Below are positions 9,241 through 18,503 of a DNA stretch of 64,000 bases, one piece after another. The translations under genes were made by a program, and so were the position numbers. Source of the DNA: Paracoccus albus (GTDB lineage Bacteria; Pseudomonadota; Alphaproteobacteria; Rhodobacterales; Rhodobacteraceae); the NCBI RefSeq assembly GCF_027913035.1, contig NZ_CP115775.1, positions 2,954,501-3,018,500 on the forward strand. Direction: 5' to 3'. Every line of letters starts with the position of its first letter. Within the stretch, counting starts at the first letter, position 1. The notes below the pieces were generated by a model. It had not been told where the DNA came from and ran no database searches. It was given only the letters and a program-made list of their open reading frames with translations.

Positions 9241-9319
9241 GTCTCTCCTCCCGAGTGTTTGAGCCGTTTACACTCTTATCAGCGATATGCCCGCGCGGGC
9301 ACATGGCGGATAAGAGAAT

Positions 9320-9342
9320 GGGGGCAAGTCAGCCCTGCCCCC
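9320..9342 (-). terminator. intercistronic hairpin between glpV and glpK
   Basis: GGGGGCA and TGCCCCC form a perfect 7-bp GC stem around nine bases, just after the glpV stop on the minus strand. No T run follows, so it is more like a read-through attenuator or an mRNA-stabilising stem than a full terminator. That would let the binding-protein message accumulate above the glpK message, which is common for ABC operons. Confidence 0.45.
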
Positions 9343-9351
9343 AAAAACATT

Positions 9352-11058
9352 TTACTGCCAAGAGCTGACGAGTTCGTCGTAAGACACCGTTTGCGGTTCC
9401 TCACGCGTATCCTCGATGGCGGGCTTCGGCGCGCCTTCGGCGTCCAACCATTCCTGAGGATCTTTTTCCTCATTCATGACCGGACCCAGATCGCCCTGAA
9501 TGCCGGCCCGCTCCAGCCGCTCCATCACGCTTTCCATATCTGCGCAAAGCGTATCGAGCGCGTCCTGTGCCGATTTCGCACCTGACATGGCATCACCGAT
9601 ATTCTGCCACCACAGCTGCGCCAGCTTCGGATAATCCGGCACGTTGGTACCCGTTGGCGACCAGCGAACACGGTCGGGCGAGCGATAGAATTCGACCAGA
9701 CCGCCAAGGTTCGGCGCGCGCTCACTGAAGCTGTCATGCTGGATGGTGGACTCGCGGATGAAGGTCAGGCCGGTATGGGCTTTCTTCACATCCACCGTTT
9801 TCGAGGTCACGAACTGCGCGTAAAGCCATGCGGCCTTGGCGCGATCCTCGGGCGTCGATTGCATGAGTGTCCAGGAACCAACGTCCTGATAGCCGACCTT
9901 CATGCCATCTTCCCAGTAAACGCCGTGCGGCGAGGGGGCGAGGCGCCATTTCGGCGTGCCGTCCTCGTTCATCACGGCCTCGCTGTCGACCAGAGGTGCG
10001 ACGAAGGTGGTGTACATGAACATCTGCTGGGCAATGTTACCCTGCCCCGGTACCGGGCCGGCTTCCGAGAAGGTCATGCCCATGGCCGAAGGCGGCGAAT
10101 ATTTGTTCAGCCATTCAACCGCTTTTTCGACGGCATAGACCGCCGCCGGGCTGTTGGCCGCACCGCCGCGCGCCATACATGCGCCGACCGGCTGAGAGTT
10201 CTCATTCACCCGGATGCCCCATTCATCAACCGGAAGACCGTTGGGTTCGCCCTTGTCGCCCATGCCGGCCATAGACATCCATGCATCGGTATAGCGCCAG
10301 CCAAGAGAGGGGTCTTTCTTGCCGTAATCCATCGAGCCATAGACCTCGACCCCGTCGATCTCGCGGCCGGTGAAGAATTCGGCAATGTCTTCATAGGCCG
10401 ACCAGTTGACCGGCACGCCTAGCTCATATCCGTATTGTTCTTGGAATTCGGCCATGATTTCAGGATCAGTGAACCAGTCATAGCGGAACCAGTACAGGTT
10501 GGCGAATTGCTGGTCGGGAAGCTGATACAGCTTGCCATCCGGCGCGGTGGTGAACTGGGTGCCGATGAAATCGTCCAGATCAAGGCCGGGGTTGGTGACA
10601 TCCGCACCCTCATTGGCCATGAAGTCGGTCAGGTTGCGCACCTGCTGATAGCGCCAATGGGTGCCGATCAGATCCGAGTCGTTGACGTAAGCGTCATAGA
10701 TGTTTTCGCCCGACTGCATTTGCGTTTGCAGCTTTTCGACAACATCGCCTTCGCCGATCAGGTCATGGGTGACCTTGATGCCGGTGATCGCGCTGAAGGC
10801 CGGTGCAAGCACCTGGCTTTCATATTCGTGCGTGGTGATGGTTTCCGAAACGACCTTGATTTCCATACCGGCAAAGGGCTCGGCGGCGTCAATGAACCAT
10901 TGCATTTCGGCTTCCTGCTCTTCGCGGGAAAGCGCGGACTGATCGCCGATCTCGGCGTCAAGGAATGCGGTCGCGGCCTCCATATCGGCCAGTGCTGGAC
11001 TTCCCAGCAGGCCAAGCGCAAGCGCGAGCGCGGTTGAGGTTGTCAGGTTCGATTTCAT
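9352..11058 (-). CDS. glpV: glycerol ABC transporter, periplasmic substrate-binding protein GlpV
   Basis: A 568-residue extracytoplasmic solute-binding protein. Residues 1-24 form a Sec signal peptide ending PALA, with cleavage predicted before DMEAATA. The body has the features of type 1 binding proteins, including IKVTHDLIGEGDVVEKLQ, and is longer than sugar-binding relatives, as is usual for the GlpV group. It sits with two permeases, two ATPases, GlpU, GlpD and GlpK, in the gene set known from Rhizobium leguminosarum glycerol uptake (glpPQSTUV), so glycerol is the likely ligand. AGGAGG precedes the ATG. The 74 bases before it separate it from glpU. Confidence 0.92.
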   Translation of the reverse strand: MKSNLTTSTALALALGLLGSPALADMEAATAFLDAEIGDQSALSREEQEAEMQWFIDAAEPFAGMEIKVVSETITTHEYESQVLAPAFSAITGIKVTHDLIGEGDVVEKLQTQMQSGENIYDAYVNDSDLIGTHWRYQQVRNLTDFMANEGADVTNPGLDLDDFIGTQFTTAPDGKLYQLPDQQFANLYWFRYDWFTDPEIMAEFQEQYGYELGVPVNWSAYEDIAEFFTGREIDGVEVYGSMDYGKKDPSLGWRYTDAWMSMAGMGDKGEPNGLPVDEWGIRVNENSQPVGACMARGGAANSPAAVYAVEKAVEWLNKYSPPSAMGMTFSEAGPVPGQGNIAQQMFMYTTFVAPLVDSEAVMNEDGTPKWRLAPSPHGVYWEDGMKVGYQDVGSWTLMQSTPEDRAKAAWLYAQFVTSKTVDVKKAHTGLTFIRESTIQHDSFSERAPNLGGLVEFYRSPDRVRWSPTGTNVPDYPKLAQLWWQNIGDAMSGAKSAQDALDTLCADMESVMERLERAGIQGDLGPVMNEEKDPQEWLDAEGAPKPAIEDTREEPQTVSYDELVSSWQ

Positions 11059-11133
11059 GATGTCCTCCTTGTTGAACCTTATAGCTGTCGTCTCATCGCG
11101 CCACCGCAGCCCTCCGCTGCAACGGCGCGGAAC

Positions 11134-11406
11134 TCAGACCCAGCGGAACACCGCTGCGGCGAAGATCAGGCAGACCAGAAGTGCTGCGGGCTGTGCCACG
11201 CCGACCAATCCCAGCCATGCCAGATTGATGAAGGCAGAGCCCAGCAGCGTGATAAACAACCGGTCGCCACGGGTCGTCTCTATCCCCAGCACGCCAACGC
11301 GCGGCGTTTCGGGATAGCGGATTGCCAATATCGTGAACGTCACCAGCAAAAGCGCGATGATCACGAAGAAAGCGGCGGTCGGCCATGTCCAAGCCATCCA
11401 AGCCAT
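11134..11406 (-). CDS. glpU: small integral membrane protein GlpU (DUF2160)
   Basis: A 90-residue protein with two to three membrane spans (AAFFVIIALLLVTFTILAI near the N-terminus and two C-terminal stretches around WLGLVGVAQPAALLVCLIF). It matches the DUF2160 proteins found only inside glycerol ABC transporter operons, where it is named GlpU. Its exact job is not established; association with the permease pair is likely. It lies 15 bases after glpQ in the same orientation. Confidence 0.88.
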   Translation of the reverse strand: MAWMAWTWPTAAFFVIIALLLVTFTILAIRYPETPRVGVLGIETTRGDRLFITLLGSAFINLAWLGLVGVAQPAALLVCLIFAAAVFRWV

Positions 11407-11421
11407 AGTGGTATCCTCCCC

Positions 11422-12273
11422 TTAAACCCGACCGAGGGCGAAGCCCTTGGCGATGTAGTTGCGGACAAACCAGATCACGAGCGCGCCCGGAATGATCGTC
11501 AGCACACCGGCGGCGGCCAGCACACCCCAATCGACACCCGCCGCACCGACGGTACGGGTCATGGTCGCGGCGATAGGCTTTGCGTTCACCGTGGTCAGCG
11601 TCCGGCTCAGCAGAAGTTCCACCCATGAGAACATGAAACAGAAGAAAGCCGCGACACCGATGCCGGATGCGATCAGCGGCATGAAGATCCGCACGAAGAA
11701 GCGCGGGAAGCTGTAGCCGTCGATATAGGCGGTCTCGTCGATCTCTTTCGGGACGCCGCGCATGAAGCCTTCCAGGATCCAGACGGCAAGCGGCACGTTG
11801 AACAGGCAATGCGCCAGAGCCACCGCGATATGCGTATCAAACAGCCCGATAGACGAATAAAGCTGGAAGAAGGGCAGCGCAAAGACGGCGGGCGGGGCCA
11901 TGCGGTTGGTCAGCAACCAGAAGAACAGATGCTTGTCGCCCAGGAAGCTGTAGCGCGAAAATGCATAGGCGGCAGGCAGCGCGACAAGCAGCGAGATCAC
12001 CGTGTTCATCACCACATAGATCAGCGAGTTGACATAGCCCATATACCACGCCGGGTCGGTCAGGATCGTGATGTAATTCTGAAGCGTCGGGTTTTCGGGA
12101 AACAGGCTGAAGCTGCCAAGGATCTCGACATTCGTCTTGAAGCTCATATTCACAAGCCAGTAGATCGGCAGCATCAGGAACAGCAGGTAGATCGTCATAA
12201 CGATCACGCTTCCCTTTACCTTCGGCAGGCTGCGTGCGCGCGGCGCGGCGTTTGTGACGGTCGCGTCGGTCAT
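11422..12273 (-). CDS. glpQ: glycerol ABC transporter, inner-membrane permease GlpQ
   Basis: A 283-residue MalG-type permease with six predicted membrane spans. The cytoplasmic EAA loop that contacts the ATPase is seen as EIDETAYIDGYSFPRFFVRI near residue 185. The first span is VIVMTIYLLFLMLPIYWLV. It follows glpP with one base between the genes, and the two should form the membrane channel. The gene name is that of the rhizobial glycerol transporter and should not be confused with the glycerophosphodiesterase GlpQ of Escherichia coli. Confidence 0.93.
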   Translation of the reverse strand: MTDATVTNAAPRARSLPKVKGSVIVMTIYLLFLMLPIYWLVNMSFKTNVEILGSFSLFPENPTLQNYITILTDPAWYMGYVNSLIYVVMNTVISLLVALPAAYAFSRYSFLGDKHLFFWLLTNRMAPPAVFALPFFQLYSSIGLFDTHIAVALAHCLFNVPLAVWILEGFMRGVPKEIDETAYIDGYSFPRFFVRIFMPLIASGIGVAAFFCFMFSWVELLLSRTLTTVNAKPIAATMTRTVGAAGVDWGVLAAAGVLTIIPGALVIWFVRNYIAKGFALGRV

Positions 12274-12274
12274 C

Positions 12275-13146
<872 letters not shown>

Positions 13147-13150
<4 letters not shown>

Positions 13151-14229
13151 GCAGCCTCCCCCTGCGGCGCGACGCGCCAGTCATTCGCATAGACATTAAC
13201 CCGACCTGCATCGAAGCTGACCCGGTTCATATCGGCGCTGATATTGTCATCCTCACCCGCGATTATGTTGATGTCATGGCCAAAGAATTCGGCACGGATG
13301 ATCTTGTGACGGCCCGCATCTTCCACCCGGCGCAGCTTGACGGGCAAGCCATCGGTCGCGCTGAGGCGGGCGAATTCCGGGCGGATGCCGATCTCGACAT
13401 TCCCGTCCAACGCACCATAGCCGCCTCCAAGCGGGATTTCTGAGCCGTTGATATAGGCCCGGTCGCCCTCAACCTTGGCAGGCAGCACGTTCATGCCGGG
13501 CGAGCCGATGAAATAGCCGACGAAAGTATGCTCCGGCCTCTCAAACAACTCATCCGGGGTGCCGATCTGGACCACGCGGCCATCATGCATGACGACCACC
13601 TTATCGGCGAAAGTCCGTGCCTCCGTCTGGTCATGGGTCACATAGATCATCGTATGACCGAAATCGTGGTGCAGTTTCTTCAGCTGCGTGCGCAACTCCC
13701 ACTTCATATGCGGGTCGATCACCGTCAGCGGTTCGTCGAACAGCAGTGCATTCACGTCCTTGCGCACCATCCCGCGCCCAAGGCTGATCTTCTGCTTGGC
13801 ATCCGCGCCAAGCCCCTGCGCCTTCTTGCGCAGCATATCCTCCATCCCAATCATGCGGGCGATTTCCTGCACGCGCTCGGCGACATAGGATTCCTCGCGC
13901 CCGCGATTGCGAAGCGGGAAGGCGAGGTTGTCGTAGACCGTCATGGTGTCATAGACGACCGGAAACTGGAAAACCTGCGCGATATTGCGTTCTGCCGTCG
14001 GCGCCTGCGTCACATCCTTGCCGTCGAACAGAATCCGCCCCTGCGAAGGCATCAACAGGCCCGAGATGATGTTCAGCAGCGTTGACTTGCCGCAGCCGGA
14101 CGCGCCGAGCAGGGCATAAGCCTCGCCATCCTCCCAGTCATAGTTGAGCTCTTTCAGCGCATAATCCGCCTCGGACAGGGGCCGTGGATTGTAGGAATGC
14201 GCGAGATTATCGAGTGTGATCCTTGCCAT
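13147..14229 (-). CDS. glpT: glycerol ABC transporter, ATP-binding protein GlpT (canonical switch His, divergent signature)
   Basis: A 360-residue MalK-like ATPase. Walker A is GASGCGKST, the Q-loop is QVFQFPVVYDTMTV, Walker B is ALLFDEPLTVID, and the switch histidine is present in IYVTHDQTEA. The ABC signature is off-consensus (KISLGRGMVR instead of LSGGQxQR). The C-terminal 120 residues form the regulatory OB-like domain. The ATG at 14229 is preferred over an in-frame ATG 126 bases upstream because it has a GGGGGGAAC ribosome site and gives the normal MARITLDNLAH start. It lies between glpS and glpP and should pair with GlpS. The name follows the rhizobial operon, not the E. coli glycerol-3-phosphate permease. 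Confidence 0.92.
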
Positions 14230-14242
14230 AACCGTTCCCCCC

Positions 14243-15331
14243 TCAGGCAGCCATCGCATAGGCGGCAGGCGCGACCAGATTGCCATCTTCAGCAAAAACA
14301 TAGACGTGGCGCGGGTCCAGAAAGACGTCCAGCGGCCCGCCGATTTCCAGATCATGCACGCCGTGGATCAGCCCGACCCAACGGTCGCCGCCATGATCCA
14401 GGTGGATGAAGGTTTCGGACCCGGTCAGTTCAGTCACATGCAGCCGCGTGGTAAAGCGCATCGCATCCGGGCCCTGCTGGCTGATATGCAGATGGTTGGG
14501 CCGGAAACCCGCAAGGTAACGCCCATCGGGCAGTTCCGCCAGGCGGCCAAGCGCGGGCGTGCTTTGTCCGTTGCCGAACATCAGCCTGTCGCCGGCCTTG
14601 GCGATTTGCAGAAAATTCATCGGCGGATCGCTGAAAACCCGCGCCGTGGTTGCATCGACCGGCTGGCGATAGACCTGCGGCGTCAGCCCGAATTGCGTCA
14701 CCCTGCCCTGCCACAGCGTCGCGGTGTTGCCACCCAGCAAAAGCGCCTCTTCCGGTTCGGTCGTCGCGTAGACGAAAATAGACCCGGAGGCCTCGAAGAT
14801 CTTCGGAATCTCGATCCGCAATTCCTCGCGCAGCTTATAGTCCAGGTTGGCCAGCGGCTCATCCAGCAGCACCAGTCCGGCATTCTTCACCAAAGCCCGC
14901 GCGAGCGCACAGCGCTGTTGCTGCCCGCCCGAAAGCTCCAGCGGCTTGCGCTCAAGCATTGGGGTCAGCTTCATCATTTCAGCCGTTTCGCGTACACGTC
15001 GGTCGATCTCGTCGCGGCCAACGCCCATCAGTTTCATGGGCGAGGCGATATTGTCGTACACCGTCATCGAGGGATAGTTGATGAACTGCTGGTAAACCAT
15101 CGCGACCTTGCGGTCCTGCACCCGCATCCCGGTCACGTCCTCACCTTCCCAGAAAACCTTGCCTTCTGTCGGCTGATCCAGACCGGCCATCAGCCTCATC
15201 AGCGAAGTTTTGCCCGACAGCGTCGGCCCCAGCAGCACGTTCATCGTGCCCTTTTCCAGCGTCAGATCGGTGGGTGCGATGTGCATCTGCCCCTCGACCG
15301 ATTTCGTGACGCCCTTCAGTTCCAGTGTCAT
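14243..15331 (-). CDS. glpS: glycerol ABC transporter, ATP-binding protein GlpS (canonical signature, switch His replaced)
   Basis: A 362-residue ATPase partner of GlpT. Walker A is GPTLSGKTS, the signature is the full LSGGQQQRCALARAL, and Walker B is LVLLDEPLANLD. The switch-histidine position reads FVYATTEPEEA, so His is replaced by Thr. The ATG at 15331 (MTLELKGVTKSV) is chosen because it is preceded by GGAGGACAGGG and because the upstream in-frame ATG would add 22 residues that overlap glpD. It starts 24 bases after glpD. Confidence 0.92.
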   Translation of the reverse strand: MTLELKGVTKSVEGQMHIAPTDLTLEKGTMNVLLGPTLSGKTSLMRLMAGLDQPTEGKVFWEGEDVTGMRVQDRKVAMVYQQFINYPSMTVYDNIASPMKLMGVGRDEIDRRVRETAEMMKLTPMLERKPLELSGGQQQRCALARALVKNAGLVLLDEPLANLDYKLREELRIEIPKIFEASGSIFVYATTEPEEALLLGGNTATLWQGRVTQFGLTPQVYRQPVDATTARVFSDPPMNFLQIAKAGDRLMFGNGQSTPALGRLAELPDGRYLAGFRPNHLHISQQGPDAMRFTTRLHVTELTGSETFIHLDHGGDRWVGLIHGVHDLEIGGPLDVFLDPRHVYVFAEDGNLVAPAAYAMAA

Positions 15332-15354
15332 CCCTGTCCTCCCTGACCGCGTCT

Positions 15355-16950
15355 CTATTCCGCTGCCTGAGCGTGGTCGCGCCGTGACTTCATCCATTCG
15401 TCCAGCGAAGCTATCGCCGCCTCATCCATCCGCAGCCCCAGCTTTGATCGCCGCCAAACGACATCATCTGCGGTTCGGGCGAATTCGTGATCCATCAGCC
15501 AGCGGACCTCTGCCTCGGTCAGTCCGGCGCCGAAATCCCGCCCCAGATCCTCAACGGTTGTGGCATCACCGAGCAAAACACCCGCTTCGGTGCCATAGGC
15601 ACGGACAAGCCGCCGCGCCCGTGCCGCGCCAAGAAACGGGTATTGCTGGCTCAGCTCGCTGACCAAATGGTTAAACTGATCGACCGCGAAATCCCCGCCA
15701 GCAAGCGGAACGCCGGCTGTCCAGGGCTTCCCCGGAACCGGCAGGTGCTGCCCGATCTTTTCCAACGCGCTTTCTGCCAACCGGCGATAGGTGGTGATCT
15801 TGCCGCCGAATATGTTCAGCACGGGCGCACCGCCATCCGCATTCACCTTCAGAGTATAGTCGCGCGTCGCGGCCGTCGCACTTTCTGCGCCATCGTCGTA
15901 AAGCGGACGCACGCCGGAATAGCTCCACACCACATCATCGGCAGTGACCGGCTGCTCAAAATACCTGTTCGCGAAGTCGATCAGGTAGTCGCGTTCCTGA
16001 TCCGTGCAGACCGGACGCGTATCCGGATCATCATGCTCGGCATCCGTCGTCCCGATCAGCGTAAAGTCGGTTTCATAAGGAATGGCGAAAATGATGCGGC
16101 CATCGGTTCCCTGAAAGAAATAGCACTTGTCGTGATCGTAGAGCTTGCGCGTGACGATATGGCTGCCGCGAACCAGCCGAACGCCTTCCTTCGAAGGCAG
16201 GTCGATTGTTTCATGAATGATATCGCCAACCCAAGGCCCACCCGCATTCACCAGAAAGCGCGCGTAATAGCTGCGCGTCTCACCACTATCGTTATTTTTC
16301 GTTTCGACGCGCCAGACATCGCCTTCGCGAGCCGCATGAGTAACCTGCAAACGGGTCATCACCTGCGCCCCACGCGCCGCGGCATCCCGCGCATTCAGTG
16401 CAACAAGACGCGAATCCTCGACCCAGCAATCCGAATATTCGTAAGCCCGCTGGAACCGGCCCTGCAGCGGCGCACCTTCTTTTGTGCCACTCAGCCGAAG
16501 TGTCGAAGCCGGTGGCAGCAGCTTGCGACCGCCCAGATTGTCGTAAAGGAAAAGCCCCAACCGGATCAGCCACGCGGGGCGCCGCCCCTTCATCCAGGGC
16601 ATCACAAACCCCAGCAGTTTCGAAGTCGGCGTATCGGATTCGAACCGCATATCCTGATGATAGGGAAGCACGAAACGCATCGGCCAGCTGATATGCGGCA
16701 TTGCGCGTAGCAAAACCTCTCGCTCGATAAGCGCCTCTCGCACCAGCCGCAGTTCGAAATATTCCAGATAGCGCAAACCGCCGTGAAACAGCTTTGTCGA
16801 TGCGGATGACGTTGCCGAGGCAAGGTCGTTCATTTCAGCGAGGACCACCGACAGCCCCCGCCCCGCAGCGTCACGCGCGATACCACAACCGTTGATGCCA
16901 CCACCGATCACGAACAGGTCGACCGGGTCGTTGATTTGATGTCCCTGCAC
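15355..16950 (-). CDS. glpD: glycerol-3-phosphate dehydrogenase (FAD, aerobic type)
   Basis: GlpD oxidises glycerol 3-phosphate to dihydroxyacetone phosphate at the inner membrane and passes electrons to quinone. The FAD-binding site LFVIGGGINGCGIARDAAG lies near the N-terminus, with LASATSSASTKLFHGGLRYL after it and a C-terminal helical domain. I place the start at the GTG at 16950: GGGGAGG sits 6 bases before it and the Rossmann strand then begins about residue 10, as in relatives, giving 531 residues. An upstream in-frame ATG would add 42 residues of non-conserved sequence across the promoter. It is the first gene of the glp operon and is divergent from glpR. Confidence 0.95.
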   Translation of the reverse strand: MQGHQINDPVDLFVIGGGINGCGIARDAAGRGLSVVLAEMNDLASATSSASTKLFHGGLRYLEYFELRLVREALIEREVLLRAMPHISWPMRFVLPYHQDMRFESDTPTSKLLGFVMPWMKGRRPAWLIRLGLFLYDNLGGRKLLPPASTLRLSGTKEGAPLQGRFQRAYEYSDCWVEDSRLVALNARDAAARGAQVMTRLQVTHAAREGDVWRVETKNNDSGETRSYYARFLVNAGGPWVGDIIHETIDLPSKEGVRLVRGSHIVTRKLYDHDKCYFFQGTDGRIIFAIPYETDFTLIGTTDAEHDDPDTRPVCTDQERDYLIDFANRYFEQPVTADDVVWSYSGVRPLYDDGAESATAATRDYTLKVNADGGAPVLNIFGGKITTYRRLAESALEKIGQHLPVPGKPWTAGVPLAGGDFAVDQFNHLVSELSQQYPFLGAARARRLVRAYGTEAGVLLGDATTVEDLGRDFGAGLTEAEVRWLMDHEFARTADDVVWRRSKLGLRMDEAAIASLDEWMKSRRDHAQAAE

Positions 16951-17010
16951 AGCAGCGCCTCCCCACAATCGGATCGTAACCGAATGGCTAACAAAAACGC
17001 AATAGATATA

Positions 17011-17030
17011 TTTTCGTTTATGTTCGTTTG
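17011..17030. promoter_or_regulatory. candidate GlpR operator near glpD start
   Basis: TTTTCGTTTATGTTCGTTTG carries two direct copies of the TTCGTTT core, 11 bases apart, about 60 bases before the glpD GTG. DeoR-family regulators commonly bind TTCG-rich repeated motifs of this kind. The same core in the opposite orientation recurs beside glpR. Confidence 0.5.
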
Positions 17031-17145
17031 CATGAGTGCGCGGGGTCGAGAATAGAAAATTCGTGGATTCCTGCACTTCTGATCAGGACGGGTCGGATAA
17101 AAGGCTGGATTCCGCGCGCAAACTGTCGTTTTCTGGCCCCAGCGT

Positions 17146-17167
17146 TCGAAAACGAAAGAAAAGCGAA
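17146..17167. promoter_or_regulatory. candidate GlpR operator near glpR start
   Basis: The stretch contains CGAAAACGAAA followed by AAGCGAAC, the complement of the TTCGTTT repeats found near glpD, and ends six bases before the glpR ATG. Binding here would block glpR itself, giving autoregulation. The 222-base glpD-glpR gap holds nothing else that I recognise. Confidence 0.45.
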
Positions 17168-17172
17168 CACCG

Positions 17173-17931
17173 ATGTCTCAAAATTTCCGCTATCCTGAGA
17201 TCCTGGAAATGGCCCGCCGTGAAGGCAAAGTCACCGTTGAAGGGCTGGCCGAACATTTCGGCGTAACGCTGCAAACGATACGCCGTGACCTGTCCGACCT
17301 TGCCGAAGCCGGACGGTTGGAGCGCGTGCATGGGGGTGCCGTACTTCCATCAGGAACCATAAATATTGGCTATGAAGAGCGTCGGCACCTGAACAGTCAG
17401 GCAAAGCAGTCAATGGCGCTTGCCTGCGCAAGGCACATCCCGAACGGCATATCACTGTTTCTCAATATCGGCACCAGCACCGAGGCCGTCGCGCAAGAAC
17501 TTATGGGCCACAAAGATCTGATGGTGGCGACCAACAATATGAACGTGGCGAACATCCTCGTTGCCAACCCGGATTGCGAGATACTGGTGACCGGGGGCAG
17601 TCTGCGCCGCTCTGACGGCGGCCTGATCGGGACGCTTGCCACCGATTCCATTCGCCAGTTCAAGTTCGATCTGGCGGTAATTGGCTGTTCTGCCCTGGAT
17701 CAGGAAGGGGATATTCTGGATTTCGATATTCAGGAAGTCGGCGTCAGCCGGGCAATCCTGCGACAATCCCGCCAGACAATCCTTGTCGCCGACCACTCAA
17801 AATTCAAGCGCAGCGCACCCGCTCGCATCGGCTCCTTGGCCGAAGTCGATATGTTTGTTACCGACTCGCACTTGTCCAAGGAGCTGACCGAATCGTGTCG
17901 GCAATGGGGCACAGCGATAATCGTTGCGTGA
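17173..17931 (+). CDS. glpR: DeoR-family repressor of glycerol genes GlpR
   Basis: A 252-residue repressor. Residues 4-58 form the DeoR helix-turn-helix (YPEILEMARREGKVTVEGL, then EHFGVTLQTIRRDLSDLAEA and GRLERVHGGAVL). Residues 75-235 form the sugar-phosphate-sensing DeoRC domain with LFLNIGTSTEAVAQEL. It is divergent from the glpD operon with repeated TTCG motifs between them. In family members glycerol 3-phosphate relieves binding. Confidence 0.93.
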   Translation: MSQNFRYPEILEMARREGKVTVEGLAEHFGVTLQTIRRDLSDLAEAGRLERVHGGAVLPSGTINIGYEERRHLNSQAKQSMALACARHIPNGISLFLNIGTSTEAVAQELMGHKDLMVATNNMNVANILVANPDCEILVTGGSLRRSDGGLIGTLATDSIRQFKFDLAVIGCSALDQEGDILDFDIQEVGVSRAILRQSRQTILVADHSKFKRSAPARIGSLAEVDMFVTDSHLSKELTESCRQWGTAIIVA

Positions 17932-17959
17932 CTGGACTTATCTCGGAAAAATACCGGTG

Positions 17960-18225
17960 TCCTCTCATGCTCGCATGTTTCATGCGGCCTTTTTTCTGGA
18001 AGTCTAAAGGGCTTTTCCCGGCGCGGGCTGTTGCAGCCGTTGATGTATTCGAACAAAGTCAATTCGACCTTCCGTTGGTTTCCCAAGCGTGACGCCAGAT
18101 CAACTCGGCCTTGATCGTCCTGAAGAAGGTTTTCACTTTCGGCCCGGTTGCCGCGAAATCCTGATCAAGCACGGTGGGCGCGATATTGAAGACATGATCG
18201 CTGTCGATCCCCCTCACTCTGTCGC
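17960..18225 (-). pseudogene. IS3-family transposase remnant with internal deletion
   Basis: The minus strand reads VRGIDSDHVFNIAPTVLDQD and FAATGPK, then jumps in frame to TFFRTIKAELIWRHAWETN, then after a frameshift VELTLFEYINGCNSPRREKP and RLPEKRPHET. The first block is the N-terminal side of an IS3-type OrfB integrase core and the second its last 60 residues; the roughly 150 residues that carry the catalytic DDE core are gone. The rest of the glpR to DUF2382 gap (18226-18453) shows no gene, only a perfect 8-bp inverted repeat, GATGAAGC/GCTTCATC, at 18379-18397. Confidence 0.75.
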
Positions 18226-18453
18226 TGCACCTCTACCACAACCGCACTGACTGTAGCCTTCATCTTTAACTTGTCACGACGGCAGCAAAGGCGGCACATC
18301 ACCGCAGCGCTAGAACATCGAAGGAAAGGCCTCCTTATGCGGATATTATCTTAGGGATTTTTGAGCGAGAAATGGTCTGATGAAGCGTGGCTTCATCTAT
18401 GTTTAATATCGCGCCAAACACTTTCGCCCTGCATGAATATTCGAAATCACGGC

Positions 18454-18478
18454 AAAACAGGCGGCCGACGGCCGCCTG
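18454..18478 (-). terminator. Rho-independent terminator of the DUF2382 gene pair
   Basis: CAGGCGGCC and GGCCGCCTG form a perfect 9-bp stem with a three-base loop, followed on the minus strand by TTTTG. It lies 26 bases after the stop of the downstream DUF2382 gene. Confidence 0.75.
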
Positions 18479-18503
18479 AGAATCTCTGTCTGGAACACCT
18501 GGA

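Noticed and set aside
15487..16710. 407-residue plus-strand open frame inside glpD
   Set aside because: It lies wholly opposite glpD and has the low-complexity composition of a shadow frame.
18379..18397. 8-bp inverted repeat GATGAAGC/GCTTCATC
   Set aside because: No T run follows and no gene end is close, so I do not call it a terminator.
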